A stretch of 64,000 nt of DNA from assembly GCF_003837865.1 (NCBI RefSeq), contig NZ_RQIS01000009.1, positions 119,194 to 183,193 on the forward strand, given 5' to 3'. The translations under genes and the position numbers were made by a program. Below, in pieces: positions 52,173 to 61,932 of this stretch. The DNA comes from Paraburkholderia dinghuensis (GTDB lineage Bacteria; Pseudomonadota; Gammaproteobacteria; Burkholderiales; Burkholderiaceae). The notes under the pieces are model-generated. The model was not told the origin of the DNA and did no database searches. It saw only the letters and a program-made list of their open reading frames with translations. How positions within the stretch are numbered: position 1 is the first letter of the stretch; each line of letters begins with the position of its first letter.

Positions 52173-54974
52173 ATGAAACACAATCTATTCCAAATATTCC
52201 ATTCGGAAGACGCGCGCACTGCGCTCGATAAAGGCTTTATCCCGCTCGACAATACGGGGCAACGTCTCGACTGGTTCGACTATTGGGCGGTGCGGCGCTT
52301 TCTGCTTCAGAACCCTGTCGATCCGGCCGTGGGCTACGGATTTTTCTCGGCGCAACTGGGCGAACGGACCGGGCTGAACGCGCAGCAGGTAGCGCAGTTC
52401 GTGGAGGGCATGCCCGAAGACACCGATGTCGTCGCTTTTACGCCGGGTTTTGCGGACGTGGCGTACTTCCGTAGCGTCTACGAACAGATCGAGCGTACTC
52501 ATCCCGACGCGGCAACTGCCGTTCGGGGCGTCGTGTCGCTCATGGCGCCGGGGCAGGACAGCCGCACGCTGCTCGAAACGCTGGTGATGTGCGCCACGCA
52601 GACTGTGTTCGCCAACTATATCGTCGCGAAGCCGGCATTCTGGCAGGCATGGCTCGGGCATTGCGAGACGGTGTTCCAGCTCGCGGAGCGCGGCGAAGGA
52701 GAGTTGGGGCAACTGCTCAACGCGCAAATTCCCTGGGGTACGCATCATGTGCCGGTGAAGGTGTTCGTGATCGAAGCGATGGCCTCGCTGATGATCGGGC
52801 TGTCGCCGTCCAGATGGCGCGTGCGGCAGTTCAATTCGATCCAGTTGCCGGCCAGCGAGCGGACCGACGAGAACGGCAACGTGAAGATCGCGCGCGACGA
52901 ACTGATCGTCCTCGATGCACTCAAGCATGCGGCGATCGATACCGGCATCGTCGAGTATTACTTCACGTACCTGCAGCGCAGGGACGAACTGGAGAATCGG
53001 CGCACGGGCGAGCAAGCTGCGCCGGCTTCGGCGCAGCCGCAGGTGCACGCCGAGTCGCCGGCACCGGTGCCGGCGCCTGTCCCTGTCGCTGAGCCGGTGC
53101 GCACCTGGCCGGATCTGTTCGGACTCCGGATGATGCCGAAATCCGGCCGTCTGGCGTTCGTTCTGCATCTCGGCGACGGCGCGTCATGGCCCGTCGTGAA
53201 GGATGCATTGGCTGACGTTGCCGTGCCGTTCGATCTGTTCGTCGGTCTCTCGCAGGAAGCGCCGTCCGATATGGCGGCGACCATCGCGGCGTCATTCCCC
53301 GCGGCACGCTTGCTGCTTCTCGCGTACGGCGACAGCGACATACCGTTGCTGCTGACCTTGCTGAACGACGGCTTGCTTTTCGAGTACGACCTGATCTGCA
53401 AGGTGCGCGCGGCGGATATCCAGGCGGCGCAGTCGCCGGACGTCTTGCGCGCCGCGCTGCAAGCGGGCGGTTTGGGCGCGGACGGCGCGCTCGAGAAGAT
53501 CGTGCACGCGTTCGATGCCGACCCCGATCTGGGTATCGTCGTCGCGCCGGGACACAAGTACGGCGATCAGGATGCGCATTGGGGCGAGGTGCGTCAGCGC
53601 GTTTTCAGTCTTGGCGCGCGGGTGGGTCTCGACCGGATGTCGAAGACCTCCGTGTTCCCCGGCGGGCCCGTGTATTGGCTCAGACCGTTCCCGCTGCGCT
53701 CGATCGCTGCGCTCAAGCTCACGCCCGCCGACTTCGATCCGGCGCTGTCGCCGCAGAACGCCATGACCGGCGAAGCGGTCGAGCGCTTGATCGGTCTTGC
53801 GTGCGGCGACGCGTACATGCGAATCGACGCGCTCCCGGATCTGCCCGAGGCCGGTGCATCGCCCGAGGCGGCGCCCGCGCGCGCTGCGGAGGCCCCCGCG
53901 CTTCAGACCATTGCGTACTACCTCCCGCAATTTCACCCGACCGAGGAAAACGATAAATGGTGGGGGCAGGGCTTCACGGAGTGGACGAACGTCACGCGCG
54001 CGAAGCCGATGTTTCAGCATCACCGGCAGCCGCGTCTGCCGGCTGATCTGGGGTTCTACGACCTTCGCCTGCCGGAGGTGCGTGAACGCCAGGTGGCGCT
54101 CGCCCGCCAGTACGGCGTATCGGCGTTTTGCTACTACTACTACTGGTTCGACGGTCAGCGTGTGTTGCACCGCCCGTTGGACGAAGTGCTCGCGAGCGGC
54201 AAGCCGGATTTCCCGTTCATGATCTGCTGGGCCAACGAGCCGTGGTCGAGAAACTGGGACGGCGGCAGTCGCGAGGTGCTGATGCCGCAGACTTACGGCG
54301 CGGGCTGGGTGGAAAAATTCGCGGCCGACATCGCGCCCGTGCTGCGCGACCCTCGGTATTTCCGCTTTCACGGCAAGCCGATTCTGCTGATCTATCGCTT
54401 CATGCATATTCCCGATCGGATCGCAGCCGTGCGGACACTGCGCGCCAGGCTGAGGAAACTCGGCGTGGGGGAAGTGTATCTGTGCCTCAACCGGACGTTC
54501 ATCGAGCAAGGCGCGACTTACCCGGACAACCCGTGCGATATCGGCGTCGATCATTACGTCGATTTTCCGCCGCATCGGGTGCCGAGTATCAAGATCAACG
54601 AACGCGTGAATGAACTCACGCCCGGTTTCGAGGGCCACCTGTTCGACTACGATACCGTCGTGCAGGTCATGAGCGCGCTACGCGCGGAAAATCCCGGGAA
54701 TACGCATCCCGCAGTCATGGCGGGCTGGGACAACACCGCGCGCAGGCTGTTGCGTGCGAACGCCTTCCACGGTGCCACGCCGGCGAAGCTGCGGCGCTGG
54801 CTGCGCCGACTGGTCGTGCATCAGCAGTTGGCGCCCACCCGTGCGGGCGAACTGGTCTTCATCAACGCATGGAACGAATGGGCCGAAGGGACCTACCTCG
54901 AGCCGGATCGCGATTTCGGACGCGGCTGGCTGGAGGCGGTGGCGTCGGCGTTGGGCCTCAAGCACGAACGCTGA
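52173..54974 (+). CDS. Large multidomain glycan enzyme (RgpF-like and WbsX domains)
   Basis: A 933-residue cytoplasmic protein of three parts. Residues 1-300 have no recognised family (DKGFIPLDNTGQRLDWFDYW). A Pro-rich linker (ESPAPVPAPVPVAEPV) leads to about 320-555, similar to RgpF-type rhamnan-synthesis domains (LAFVLHLGDGASWP, PFPLRSIAALKL). Residues about 579-925 are a WbsX domain (IAYYLPQFHPTEENDKWWGQ, FTEWTNV, FCYYYYWFDGQRVLHRPLDE, INAWNEWAEGTYLEPD), found in O-antigen and surface-glycan clusters. It probably builds or modifies the main chain. Start ATG 52173, 81 bases after the methyltransferase. Confidence 0.88.
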   Translation: MKHNLFQIFHSEDARTALDKGFIPLDNTGQRLDWFDYWAVRRFLLQNPVDPAVGYGFFSAQLGERTGLNAQQVAQFVEGMPEDTDVVAFTPGFADVAYFRSVYEQIERTHPDAATAVRGVVSLMAPGQDSRTLLETLVMCATQTVFANYIVAKPAFWQAWLGHCETVFQLAERGEGELGQLLNAQIPWGTHHVPVKVFVIEAMASLMIGLSPSRWRVRQFNSIQLPASERTDENGNVKIARDELIVLDALKHAAIDTGIVEYYFTYLQRRDELENRRTGEQAAPASAQPQVHAESPAPVPAPVPVAEPVRTWPDLFGLRMMPKSGRLAFVLHLGDGASWPVVKDALADVAVPFDLFVGLSQEAPSDMAATIAASFPAARLLLLAYGDSDIPLLLTLLNDGLLFEYDLICKVRAADIQAAQSPDVLRAALQAGGLGADGALEKIVHAFDADPDLGIVVAPGHKYGDQDAHWGEVRQRVFSLGARVGLDRMSKTSVFPGGPVYWLRPFPLRSIAALKLTPADFDPALSPQNAMTGEAVERLIGLACGDAYMRIDALPDLPEAGASPEAAPARAAEAPALQTIAYYLPQFHPTEENDKWWGQGFTEWTNVTRAKPMFQHHRQPRLPADLGFYDLRLPEVRERQVALARQYGVSAFCYYYYWFDGQRVLHRPLDEVLASGKPDFPFMICWANEPWSRNWDGGSREVLMPQTYGAGWVEKFAADIAPVLRDPRYFRFHGKPILLIYRFMHIPDRIAAVRTLRARLRKLGVGEVYLCLNRTFIEQGATYPDNPCDIGVDHYVDFPPHRVPSIKINERVNELTPGFEGHLFDYDTVVQVMSALRAENPGNTHPAVMAGWDNTARRLLRANAFHGATPAKLRRWLRRLVVHQQLAPTRAGELVFINAWNEWAEGTYLEPDRDFGRGWLEAVASALGLKHER

Positions 54975-55660
54975 TCGCAGGCGCTCGATCACCTGTACGA
55001 CCTGGAATGCGGGGGCGGGGCCTGCTGCAACCCGCGGCGGGCTCGCTGGACCCGAGTCAGTAGCCCGCGATCGACCGGGTCAATCGTGCTCGCAAGCTCT
55101 TTCCCCAGGAGGCATTCGGGCGCATGCAAACGCGGGCCATCGAGCGTTGCGGGCTCAATGAGCGGCTGAGCGATCCCGCAGTGCTGCGTTCTCTCGACTT
55201 CACGCCGGGCCTCGCCAAGGCGTTGCTGAGTATGCGAGGCCGCCTTCCGGCCGATATTCGCAACGTCGTGCGTGAAGTCATTGCCTCCGATGCGGTCTTT
55301 TCGCGTGCTTCTCCGGGCACGCGACGTTTGCCATACACATCCCTATCCTCACGCCTGTCGCCAGGCCACGCGGCGAGCACGCGAATCGTCAGGGCTGCGA
55401 GAACGATAACAAACGACATTGTTCCTGCGCCGAAGGGGAGAGTGTCTGCAGAAATCGTTTCCGTCGCTTAAAAACATTGAGCCGATTGAACGCACGCCTG
55501 ATTCATTGCGTCATCCGCAGCATGCTTCATCCGCGCGCGCGAAACGCGAAAGCGGTAATCTCGTTCGATGTGGCCGCGGGTCCGATCAAGGCCGGAGCGT
55601 GCGTCTTGCGGCCTGTCGGTTGGCGAGGAACGCACGCAAACGTCGCCGGAGGGATTCAAC
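54975..55660. other. Gene-poor region between the glycan cluster and the CoA-transferase
   Basis: No intact gene. A relic of a VWA-type gene lies at 55064-55300. The rest is short shadow frames; the promoter for the CoA-transferase should be in the last 150 bases. Confidence 0.45.
55064..55300 (+). pseudogene. Relic of a VWA (CoxE-like) gene
   Basis: A stretch beginning after TAG 55061-55063 encodes FPQEAFGRMQTRAIERCGLN and DPAVLRSLDFTPGLAKALLS with MRGRLPADIRNVVREVI. This is natural-looking sequence, similar to the region that precedes the VWA domain in MoxR-associated CoxE-like proteins. It has neither a start nor a VWA domain, and downstream (from about 55305) it turns into shadow sequence. 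The family assignment is a guess from the FTPGLAK...REVI pattern. Confidence 0.4.
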
Positions 55661-57646
55661 ATGTCATATCGCTCAATGCGGACCGTCCCGGTCGAGGTGG
55701 GAAAAGTCGTCACGGCGGCCGATGCCGTCCGTTTGATCAGAAGCCGTGACACGGTTGCCACCTCCGGATTCGTCGGCATCGGATTTGCAGAAGAGGTTGC
55801 GCTGGCTCTGGAGGAACGGTTCCTGTCGCAGCACGATCCGCGCGATCTGACGCTCGTTTACGCGGCGGGTCAAGGCGATGGCAAGCACCGAGGCCTGAAC
55901 CATCTGGCACACGATGGTTTGTTGCGCCGCGTGATTGGCGGCCACTGGGGGCTTGTGCCGCAACTCGGACGGCTGGCGATCGAGAATCGCGTCGAGGCGT
56001 ACAACCTTCCGCAAGGCGTGATTTCATGCCTGTTCCGTGATATCGCCGGGGGGCGGCCCGGGCACCTGAGCCGCATTGGACTCGGTACGTTTGTCGATCC
56101 GCGAAACGGTGGTGGCAAGATGAACGCTCGGACGACCGAGGAACTCGTGGAGCTTTGCCATCTCGGTGGCGAGGAAAGCCTCTTCTACAAAGCCTTTCCG
56201 ATCGATGTCGCGATCATCCGGGCGACCACGGCCGACCTCGACGGAAACCTCACCATGGAGCGTGAGGCGCTGACGCTTGAGTCACTTTCGATCGCAATGG
56301 CCGCACGCAACAGCGGTGGCATTGTGATCGCGCAGGTCGAGCGCATTACGGATCGCGGAACGTTGCATCCACGGCAGGTGAAAGTGCCCGCCGTTCTGGT
56401 CGACTGCATCGTGCACGCCCGCCCGGAGAATCACTGGCAAACGTTCAGTACACCCTATAGTCCGGCGTTCACGGGCGAGATCAGGGTACCGCCGAGCGCC
56501 GGGAAACCCATGCCGCTCGACGAGCGCAAGATTATCGCGCGCCGCGCCGCAATGGAATTGAAAGCGAACAGCATTGTCAACCTCGGGATCGGCATGCCGG
56601 AAGGTGTCGCGGTCGTTGCTGCGGAGGAAAGGATCGACAGTCTGCTGACGCTGACGGCCGAACCCGGTGTCATCGGAGGAATTCCGGCTAGTGGGCTGGA
56701 CTTCGGCGCAGCCGTCAACTCGCAAGCCGTCATCGACCAGCCGTACCAGTTCGACTTCTATGATGGTGGGGGGCTCGATGTCGCCTTTCTCGGGCTTGCC
56801 CAGGCCGATCGCGACGGCAACCTCAACGTCAGCAAGTTCGGGACACGCGTGGCAGGCGCGGGCGGCTTCATCAACATCAGCCAGAGCGCAAGGAAGGTCG
56901 TGTTCGTCGGCACGTTCAACACGAGCGGACTCGATGTGGAAGTTCGGGACGGGAAGGTCGCGATTCGCCGTGACGGGGCCGTGTGCAAGTTCGTCGAGCA
57001 GGTCGAACATGTCACTTTCAGCGGCGCGGTGGCGTTGCGGCGCGGACAGACGACGCTGTACATCACCGAGCGCTGTGTGTTTCGTCTCACGGACCACGGG
57101 CTCGAGTTGATCGAGCTTGCACCAGGCATCGATCTCGAGCGCGACGTGCTGTCGAAAATGGCGTTCCGGCCTGCGATCTCCGCACAGGTCAAGACGATGG
57201 ATGCGGCCATCTTCTCGCCCGCGCCAATGGGGCTGCGCGAGACCCTTCTGCGGATGCCGCTGGGGGATCGCTTCGTGCTGGACCCCGTGCAGCACATCTT
57301 CTTCGCGAACTTCGCCGGCCTGACAGTCCGTAACGTCGACGATATTGCGGCAATTCGGGCGGCCATTGAAGAAAAGCTCGCGGGGACGCAAGACAAGGTG
57401 CCGGCACTGGTCGATTACGACAACTTCATGGTGCTGCCCGATGTGCTCGATGCGTATACCGATATGGTGCGCGACGTCGTCTCGCGCCACTACTCAGGCG
57501 TCACGCGCTATACCACGAGTGCTTTTCTGCGAGCGAAGCTGCGTGATGCGCTGGTGGAACGCGGCGTGGCGCCACATATCTTCGAAAGCGAGGCTGAAGC
57601 GAGAAAACATCTGGAGACACTCGGAAAGAAAGATCAGGGCGCGTGA
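55661..57646 (+). CDS. Acyl-CoA:carboxylate CoA-transferase (YdiF-like)
   Basis: A 661-residue family I CoA-transferase with fused alpha and beta halves; family members are usually 520-650 residues. The alpha part has [20 protein letters not shown]; the beta part [17 protein letters not shown] and the catalytic Glu in [12 protein letters not shown]. The last 130 residues are an extra C-terminal domain. It moves CoA between acyl-CoA and free acids in fatty or keto acid use. GGAGGG is placed before ATG 55661; a Met five residues in is an alternative. No thiolase or partner gene adjoins it. Confidence 0.9.
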   Translation: MSYRSMRTVPVEVGKVVTAADAVRLIRSRDTVATSGFVGIGFAEEVALALEERFLSQHDPRDLTLVYAAGQGDGKHRGLNHLAHDGLLRRVIGGHWGLVPQLGRLAIENRVEAYNLPQGVISCLFRDIAGGRPGHLSRIGLGTFVDPRNGGGKMNARTTEELVELCHLGGEESLFYKAFPIDVAIIRATTADLDGNLTMEREALTLESLSIAMAARNSGGIVIAQVERITDRGTLHPRQVKVPAVLVDCIVHARPENHWQTFSTPYSPAFTGEIRVPPSAGKPMPLDERKIIARRAAMELKANSIVNLGIGMPEGVAVVAAEERIDSLLTLTAEPGVIGGIPASGLDFGAAVNSQAVIDQPYQFDFYDGGGLDVAFLGLAQADRDGNLNVSKFGTRVAGAGGFINISQSARKVVFVGTFNTSGLDVEVRDGKVAIRRDGAVCKFVEQVEHVTFSGAVALRRGQTTLYITERCVFRLTDHGLELIELAPGIDLERDVLSKMAFRPAISAQVKTMDAAIFSPAPMGLRETLLRMPLGDRFVLDPVQHIFFANFAGLTVRNVDDIAAIRAAIEEKLAGTQDKVPALVDYDNFMVLPDVLDAYTDMVRDVVSRHYSGVTRYTTSAFLRAKLRDALVERGVAPHIFESEAEARKHLETLGKKDQGA

Positions 57647-57993
57647 TATTTGCATACATCCGTAACCACAGCCGCAACGTCGCCGGTTGCGTCCCCATCT
57701 GCGGACGATTTTCTTCAAAATCGGCTAGTCTCTTTTTAGACGCGCGGCGTAGTTTTTCTCGCCATGCAAGGAATCGGAGTTCGCGCAATTGATTTCAACA
57801 ACGCAGTATGTGGATAGCAGTTCTTCCCATGCAACGGCGTACTGGAGGTGCATGGGAACAATTCGGCTAGCGTGACGCGATGAAGCGCGCACCCACGCCG
57901 AAGCGCTGGAGTCTCCGGTCAGGATGACGATGCGCGACGCCGGCGAGGTTGGTCTCTCGACAAAGCGAAGTCCCAGACAAAGCGAGGAAACCG
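57647..57993. other. Intergenic region upstream of arcD
   Basis: About 350 bases without a gene. A GATTTT-CTTC-AAAATC hairpin near 57707-57722, followed by CTTTTT after 15 bases, could terminate the CoA-transferase transcript. The arcD promoter should lie in the right half. A TTGAT half-site at 57789 is noted in the rejected list. Confidence 0.45.
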
Positions 57994-59421
57994 ATGGCCG
58001 ATACCGAGCAGAAGATGAGCCGCCTGCAACTGACTGCGATGGTCGTCGGAAGCATGGTCGGTGCCGGGATATTTTCGCTTCCGCGCACCTTCGCCCATGC
58101 AACGGGGCCACTCGGTGCGGCCATTGCCTGGGTCGTGGCGGGGGTGGGCATGTACACGCTGGCACGGGTGTTCCAGTCATTGGCGGAACGCAAGCCCCAA
58201 CTCGACGCCGGTGTGTTTGTCTACGCAAAGGAAGGCTTCGGCAATTACCCCGGTTTTCTTTCAGCCTTCGGTTACTGGATCGGCAGTTGCATCGGTAACG
58301 TCTCGTACTGGGTGCTGATCAAGTCCACGCTGGGCGCATTTTTTCCGGTCTTCGGAGATGGCAACACGGTGACGGCCATCGCGGTCGCCTCCGTTGGCAT
58401 CTGGCTGTTTCATTTCCTCATTCTTCGCGGCGTCAAGCAGGCCGCATTCATCAACACCATCGTGACGTTCGCCAAGATCATTCCGATCGTGGTGTTTGTC
58501 GTCATTCTGATTTTCGTGTTCGAGTACGGTACCTTCCGGCTGAATATCGAGTCCGCCGCGCAAGAGGCGGGGGGCATCATCGGGCAGGTGCGCGCGACGA
58601 TGCTCGTGACCGTGTTTGTCTTTATCGGCATTGAAGGCGCGAGCGTGTATTCGCGCTACGCGAAGGAGCGCGCAGACGTTGGGCGCGCGACTATCCTTGG
58701 CTTCGGCGGGGTGACGGCGCTGATGGTACTCGTGTCCATGCTGCCGTTCGCCGTGCTGCCGCGCGGGGACGTCGCGGAGATACGCCAACCCTCCATGGCG
58801 GGGGTGCTGGAAAGCGTGGTCGGTCCATGGGGTGCGGTATTCGTGAGCATCGGTCTGATCATATCGGTGCTCGGCGCGTACCTGGCGTGGTCGCTCATCT
58901 GCGCGGAGGTGATGTTCGCTGCGGCGCGCAATGAGGACATGCCCGCCGTGTTTGCGCGCGAAAACGCCAACAACGTTCCGGCCAATGCGCTGTGGATCAC
59001 CAACATCGTCGTCCAGTTACTCGTTGCGAGCACGTATTTCTCGTATGACGCATTCGCGCTGATGCTCAATCTCACCAGTGCGATGTCGCTGATCCCGTAT
59101 CTGCTCGTCGCGGCCTACGGGTGGATGGTCTCGAACCGCGGCGAGAGCTACGAGGTACGGCCCGAAGAACGCAAGCGGGATCTCGCGCTGGCGTCGGTCG
59201 CGGTCATCTACACGCTCTTCATGATCTTTGCCGGCGGCCTGAAATTCATTTTGCTTTCGGCAATCCTGTATGCACCGGGCACGGTGCTGTACGTCGTCGC
59301 ACGGCGCGAGCGCAAGCTGAAAGTCTTCGAACGCATGCGCGACTGGGTGATTTTCTTCGTGGCGGCCGCAGCAGCCGTCGTGGGCGTCATCGCTCTCGCA
59401 ATGGGGCTCATTGCGATCTAG
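57994..59421 (+). CDS. arcD: APC-family amino acid antiporter (arginine:ornithine type)
   Basis: A 475-residue amino acid/polyamine permease of the basic-amino-acid antiporter group, with about 12 membrane segments. MVVGSMVGAGIFSLPRTFA is the substrate-binding unwound first segment with the GAGIFSLP signature; FVFIGIEGASVYSRYAKE is a second family motif. Directly ahead of arcA it probably exchanges arginine for ornithine or citrulline. The start is ATG 57994 with GAGGAAA ahead; the Met 15 codons upstream has no support. Confidence 0.87.
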   Translation: MADTEQKMSRLQLTAMVVGSMVGAGIFSLPRTFAHATGPLGAAIAWVVAGVGMYTLARVFQSLAERKPQLDAGVFVYAKEGFGNYPGFLSAFGYWIGSCIGNVSYWVLIKSTLGAFFPVFGDGNTVTAIAVASVGIWLFHFLILRGVKQAAFINTIVTFAKIIPIVVFVVILIFVFEYGTFRLNIESAAQEAGGIIGQVRATMLVTVFVFIGIEGASVYSRYAKERADVGRATILGFGGVTALMVLVSMLPFAVLPRGDVAEIRQPSMAGVLESVVGPWGAVFVSIGLIISVLGAYLAWSLICAEVMFAAARNEDMPAVFARENANNVPANALWITNIVVQLLVASTYFSYDAFALMLNLTSAMSLIPYLLVAAYGWMVSNRGESYEVRPEERKRDLALASVAVIYTLFMIFAGGLKFILLSAILYAPGTVLYVVARRERKLKVFERMRDWVIFFVAAAAAVVGVIALAMGLIAI

Positions 59422-59442
59422 ACGAAACGATCGGAGATCAAT

Positions 59443-60735
59443 ATGGCAAAGGGAAAGGCTAAGGAAAAGGGCGGTGAAAAGCGTGCGGCGGCGGCCGAAA
59501 GTCCATACGGGGTTTATTCGGAAGTCGGGAAACTCCGGAAAGTGATGGTCTGCGCGCCGGGCATGGCGCATTCGCGTCTCACACCGAGCAATTGCGATGA
59601 ATTGCTCTTCGACGACGTGCTATGGGTCGACAACGCGAAGCGGGATCATTTCGACTTCGTGGCGAAGATGCGCGACCGTGGCGTCGACGTGGTCGAAATG
59701 CACAACCTGCTCGCCGAAACGGTGGCGGTCCCCGAAGGCAAGAAATGGATTCTCGACAACCAGATTGTCCCGAACCAGGTCGGGCTGGGTTTCATCGACG
59801 AACTGCGAAGCTATCTGGAAGGCCTCGACAATCGCGCGCTCGCCGAGACATTACTCGGCGGCCTCTCGATCTATGACTTTCCGGAAACGCATGGCGGAGC
59901 CGCGCTCAAGGTCGTGCGCGAAGCGGCCGGTTCCACCGAATATCTGTTGCCGCCGCTGCCGAACACCTTGTATACACGCGACACCACATGCTGGATCTAC
60001 GGCGGCGTGACGCTCAATGCGCTTTACTGGCCCGCGCGGCACGAGGAAACGATCCTTGCCGAGGCGATCTACCGGTTTCATCCGGACTTTGCCGGCAAGG
60101 TCAACGTCTGGTGGGGAGACGCAACCCAGGATCACGGGCTCGCGACGCTCGAGGGCGGCGACGTCATGCCGATCGGCAACAAGACGGTGCTCATCGGCAT
60201 GAGCGAGCGCACTTCGCGTCAGGCGATCAGCCAGCTTGCCGCGACGCTGTTCAAGCGCGGCGCGGCCGAACGCGTGATCGTCGCCGCGATTCCAAAAATC
60301 CGCGCGGCCATGCACCTCGATACGGTGTTTACCTTTGCCGACCGTGATTGTGTGCTGATTGCGCCGGATTTCCTCGCGCGCACGCGGACGTTCTCGTACC
60401 GTCCCAGCGATCATCCGGCGGGCGTGGAACTCCATCCGGAGAAAAAGGCCTTCGTCGATGTGGTGAGCGAGGCGCTTGGCATCAAAAAGATGCGGGTTGT
60501 CGAGGCGGGCGGCAACGACTACCAGCGCGAGCGCACGCAGTGGGACAGCGGCGCGAATCTGATCTGCACGTCACCAGGCGTTGTATTCGCCTACGACCGC
60601 AACACGTATACGAATACGCTGCTGCGCAAGGCCGGAATCGAAGTCGTGACCATCGTCGGTGCGGAACTCGGGCGTGGGCGCGGCGGTGGCCATTGCATGA
60701 CCTGTCCGATCATTCGTGACGCGGTGGAATTCTAG
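59443..60735 (+). CDS. arcA: Arginine deiminase
   Basis: A 430-residue arginine deiminase. The catalytic Cys418 lies in [16 protein letters not shown], the conserved C-terminus of the Pseudomonas enzyme. NPxxLxxTRD-like [22 protein letters not shown] and the catalytic His/Asp in ATLEGGD and PSDHPAG are in place. It splits arginine into citrulline and ammonia. A lysine-rich N-terminal tail ([17 protein letters not shown]) precedes the fold. It is 21 bases from arcD. arcB (ornithine carbamoyltransferase) and arcC (carbamate kinase) do not follow. Confidence 0.96.
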   Translation: MAKGKAKEKGGEKRAAAAESPYGVYSEVGKLRKVMVCAPGMAHSRLTPSNCDELLFDDVLWVDNAKRDHFDFVAKMRDRGVDVVEMHNLLAETVAVPEGKKWILDNQIVPNQVGLGFIDELRSYLEGLDNRALAETLLGGLSIYDFPETHGGAALKVVREAAGSTEYLLPPLPNTLYTRDTTCWIYGGVTLNALYWPARHEETILAEAIYRFHPDFAGKVNVWWGDATQDHGLATLEGGDVMPIGNKTVLIGMSERTSRQAISQLAATLFKRGAAERVIVAAIPKIRAAMHLDTVFTFADRDCVLIAPDFLARTRTFSYRPSDHPAGVELHPEKKAFVDVVSEALGIKKMRVVEAGGNDYQRERTQWDSGANLICTSPGVVFAYDRNTYTNTLLRKAGIEVVTIVGAELGRGRGGGHCMTCPIIRDAVEF

Positions 60736-60819
60736 TGCTGCAGGTGTGGCTGCGCGCGGAAGCTTTCGCCGCAGGTTCGGCGAATGGAAGCCTGTTCAGG
60801 AATCCAGAGGAAAGTTCCA

Positions 60820-61932
60820 GTGTTTGCTAACCACGAAACGGGACGAGCTTTTTCTCTCTCTTTGATCGTGACGCTGTGTGCGTTGGCGGCAGGCACACTG
60901 CTGGCGGGCTGTCGTAAGGGCGAGGAGGCCCCAGTGACCGAAGTCCGCCCCGTACGCGTTGTGACGATAGAAAAGCAGGCGGCGGGGACAACCATCGCTT
61001 TGACCGGCAGGCTGCAGGCACAGGCCGAGATCAATCAATCGTTCCGTATCGACGGAAGAATGATTTCCCGTAATGTCGACGTCGGGGACCGGGTCACGGC
61101 GGGCCAGGTGCTGGCACGGCTCGACCGGATGAACGAAGAGAGCAACCTGCAGTCCGCCCGGGCCCAGTTGGCCGCCGCTCAGGCTCAGGCCCTCGAGGCG
61201 AACACCATGTTCAACCGCATGCGCAATCTGCTGGCGGAGCGTGCCGTGTCGCGTGCTTCTTTCGAGCAGGCCGAAGCGATGGCAAGGATCACGCAGTCGC
61301 AGGTCGAATCCGCGCAATCGTTGGTCAATATTGCGCAGAACCGGCTGAGCTATACCGATCTGGTTTCGGACGTCGCTGGCGTGGTGACGGCGCGTGGTGC
61401 CGAGCCGGGCGAGGTCATTGGGGCGGGCCGTATGATCGTGCAGATCGCACGCGAAGGGGCGATGGACGCCGTTTTCGACGTGCCCGCGGCGATCAAGGAC
61501 ATCGCGCCGGGGAATCCCGACATTGTCGTTGCGCTGGCCGGCAATCCGACGATTACCGCCACCGGCAAGGTTCGCGAAGTGTCGCCCCGCGCCGATCCGG
61601 TTACGGGGACGTTTGCGGTCAGGGTTCGGGTGCTCAATCCTCCGGCGACCATGCGCCTCGGCAGTACGGTGATCGGTCAGATGAAACTCCAGCGCCCGCC
61701 GGCCATCGAGATACCTTCCAGTGCCCTGATCCAGCCTGGCCAGACATCGTCGGTCTGGGTGGTCGATACGAAGACCGGAACGGTATCGGTGCGAGACGTG
61801 GAGCTTCAAGCCTACGCCGAGGACCGCGTGCAGGTATCGCGCGGTTTGGCCCCTGGCGACGTGGTCGTGACTGCCGGCGCGCAGGCATTGCGACCGGGAC
61901 AGAAGATCAACTGGACCGAGGCACCGAGGTGA
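60820..61932 (+). CDS. RND efflux periplasmic adaptor lipoprotein
   Basis: A 370-residue membrane-fusion protein with lipobox LLAGC (Cys31 from GTG 60820). It has the AcrA/MexA layout: lipoyl-like halves (IDGRMISRNVDVGDRVTAGQ and LSYTDLVSDVAGVVTARGAE) around an alpha-hairpin (AAAQAQALEANTMFNRMRNL), then a barrel and membrane-proximal domain (IPSSALIQPG). It links the inner-membrane pump downstream to an outer-membrane channel. GTG 60820 has AGAGGAAAG nearby; ATG 60784 would add 12 residues before the signal. It overlaps the pump gene in GTGA. Confidence 0.9.
   Translation: MFANHETGRAFSLSLIVTLCALAAGTLLAGCRKGEEAPVTEVRPVRVVTIEKQAAGTTIALTGRLQAQAEINQSFRIDGRMISRNVDVGDRVTAGQVLARLDRMNEESNLQSARAQLAAAQAQALEANTMFNRMRNLLAERAVSRASFEQAEAMARITQSQVESAQSLVNIAQNRLSYTDLVSDVAGVVTARGAEPGEVIGAGRMIVQIAREGAMDAVFDVPAAIKDIAPGNPDIVVALAGNPTITATGKVREVSPRADPVTGTFAVRVRVLNPPATMRLGSTVIGQMKLQRPPAIEIPSSALIQPGQTSSVWVVDTKTGTVSVRDVELQAYAEDRVQVSRGLAPGDVVVTAGAQALRPGQKINWTEAPR

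Noticed and set aside
57789..57802. TTGAT-N4-ACAAC as an FNR/ANR site for arcDA
   Set aside because: Only the left half fits TTGAT-N4-ATCAA; the right half matches two of five bases.
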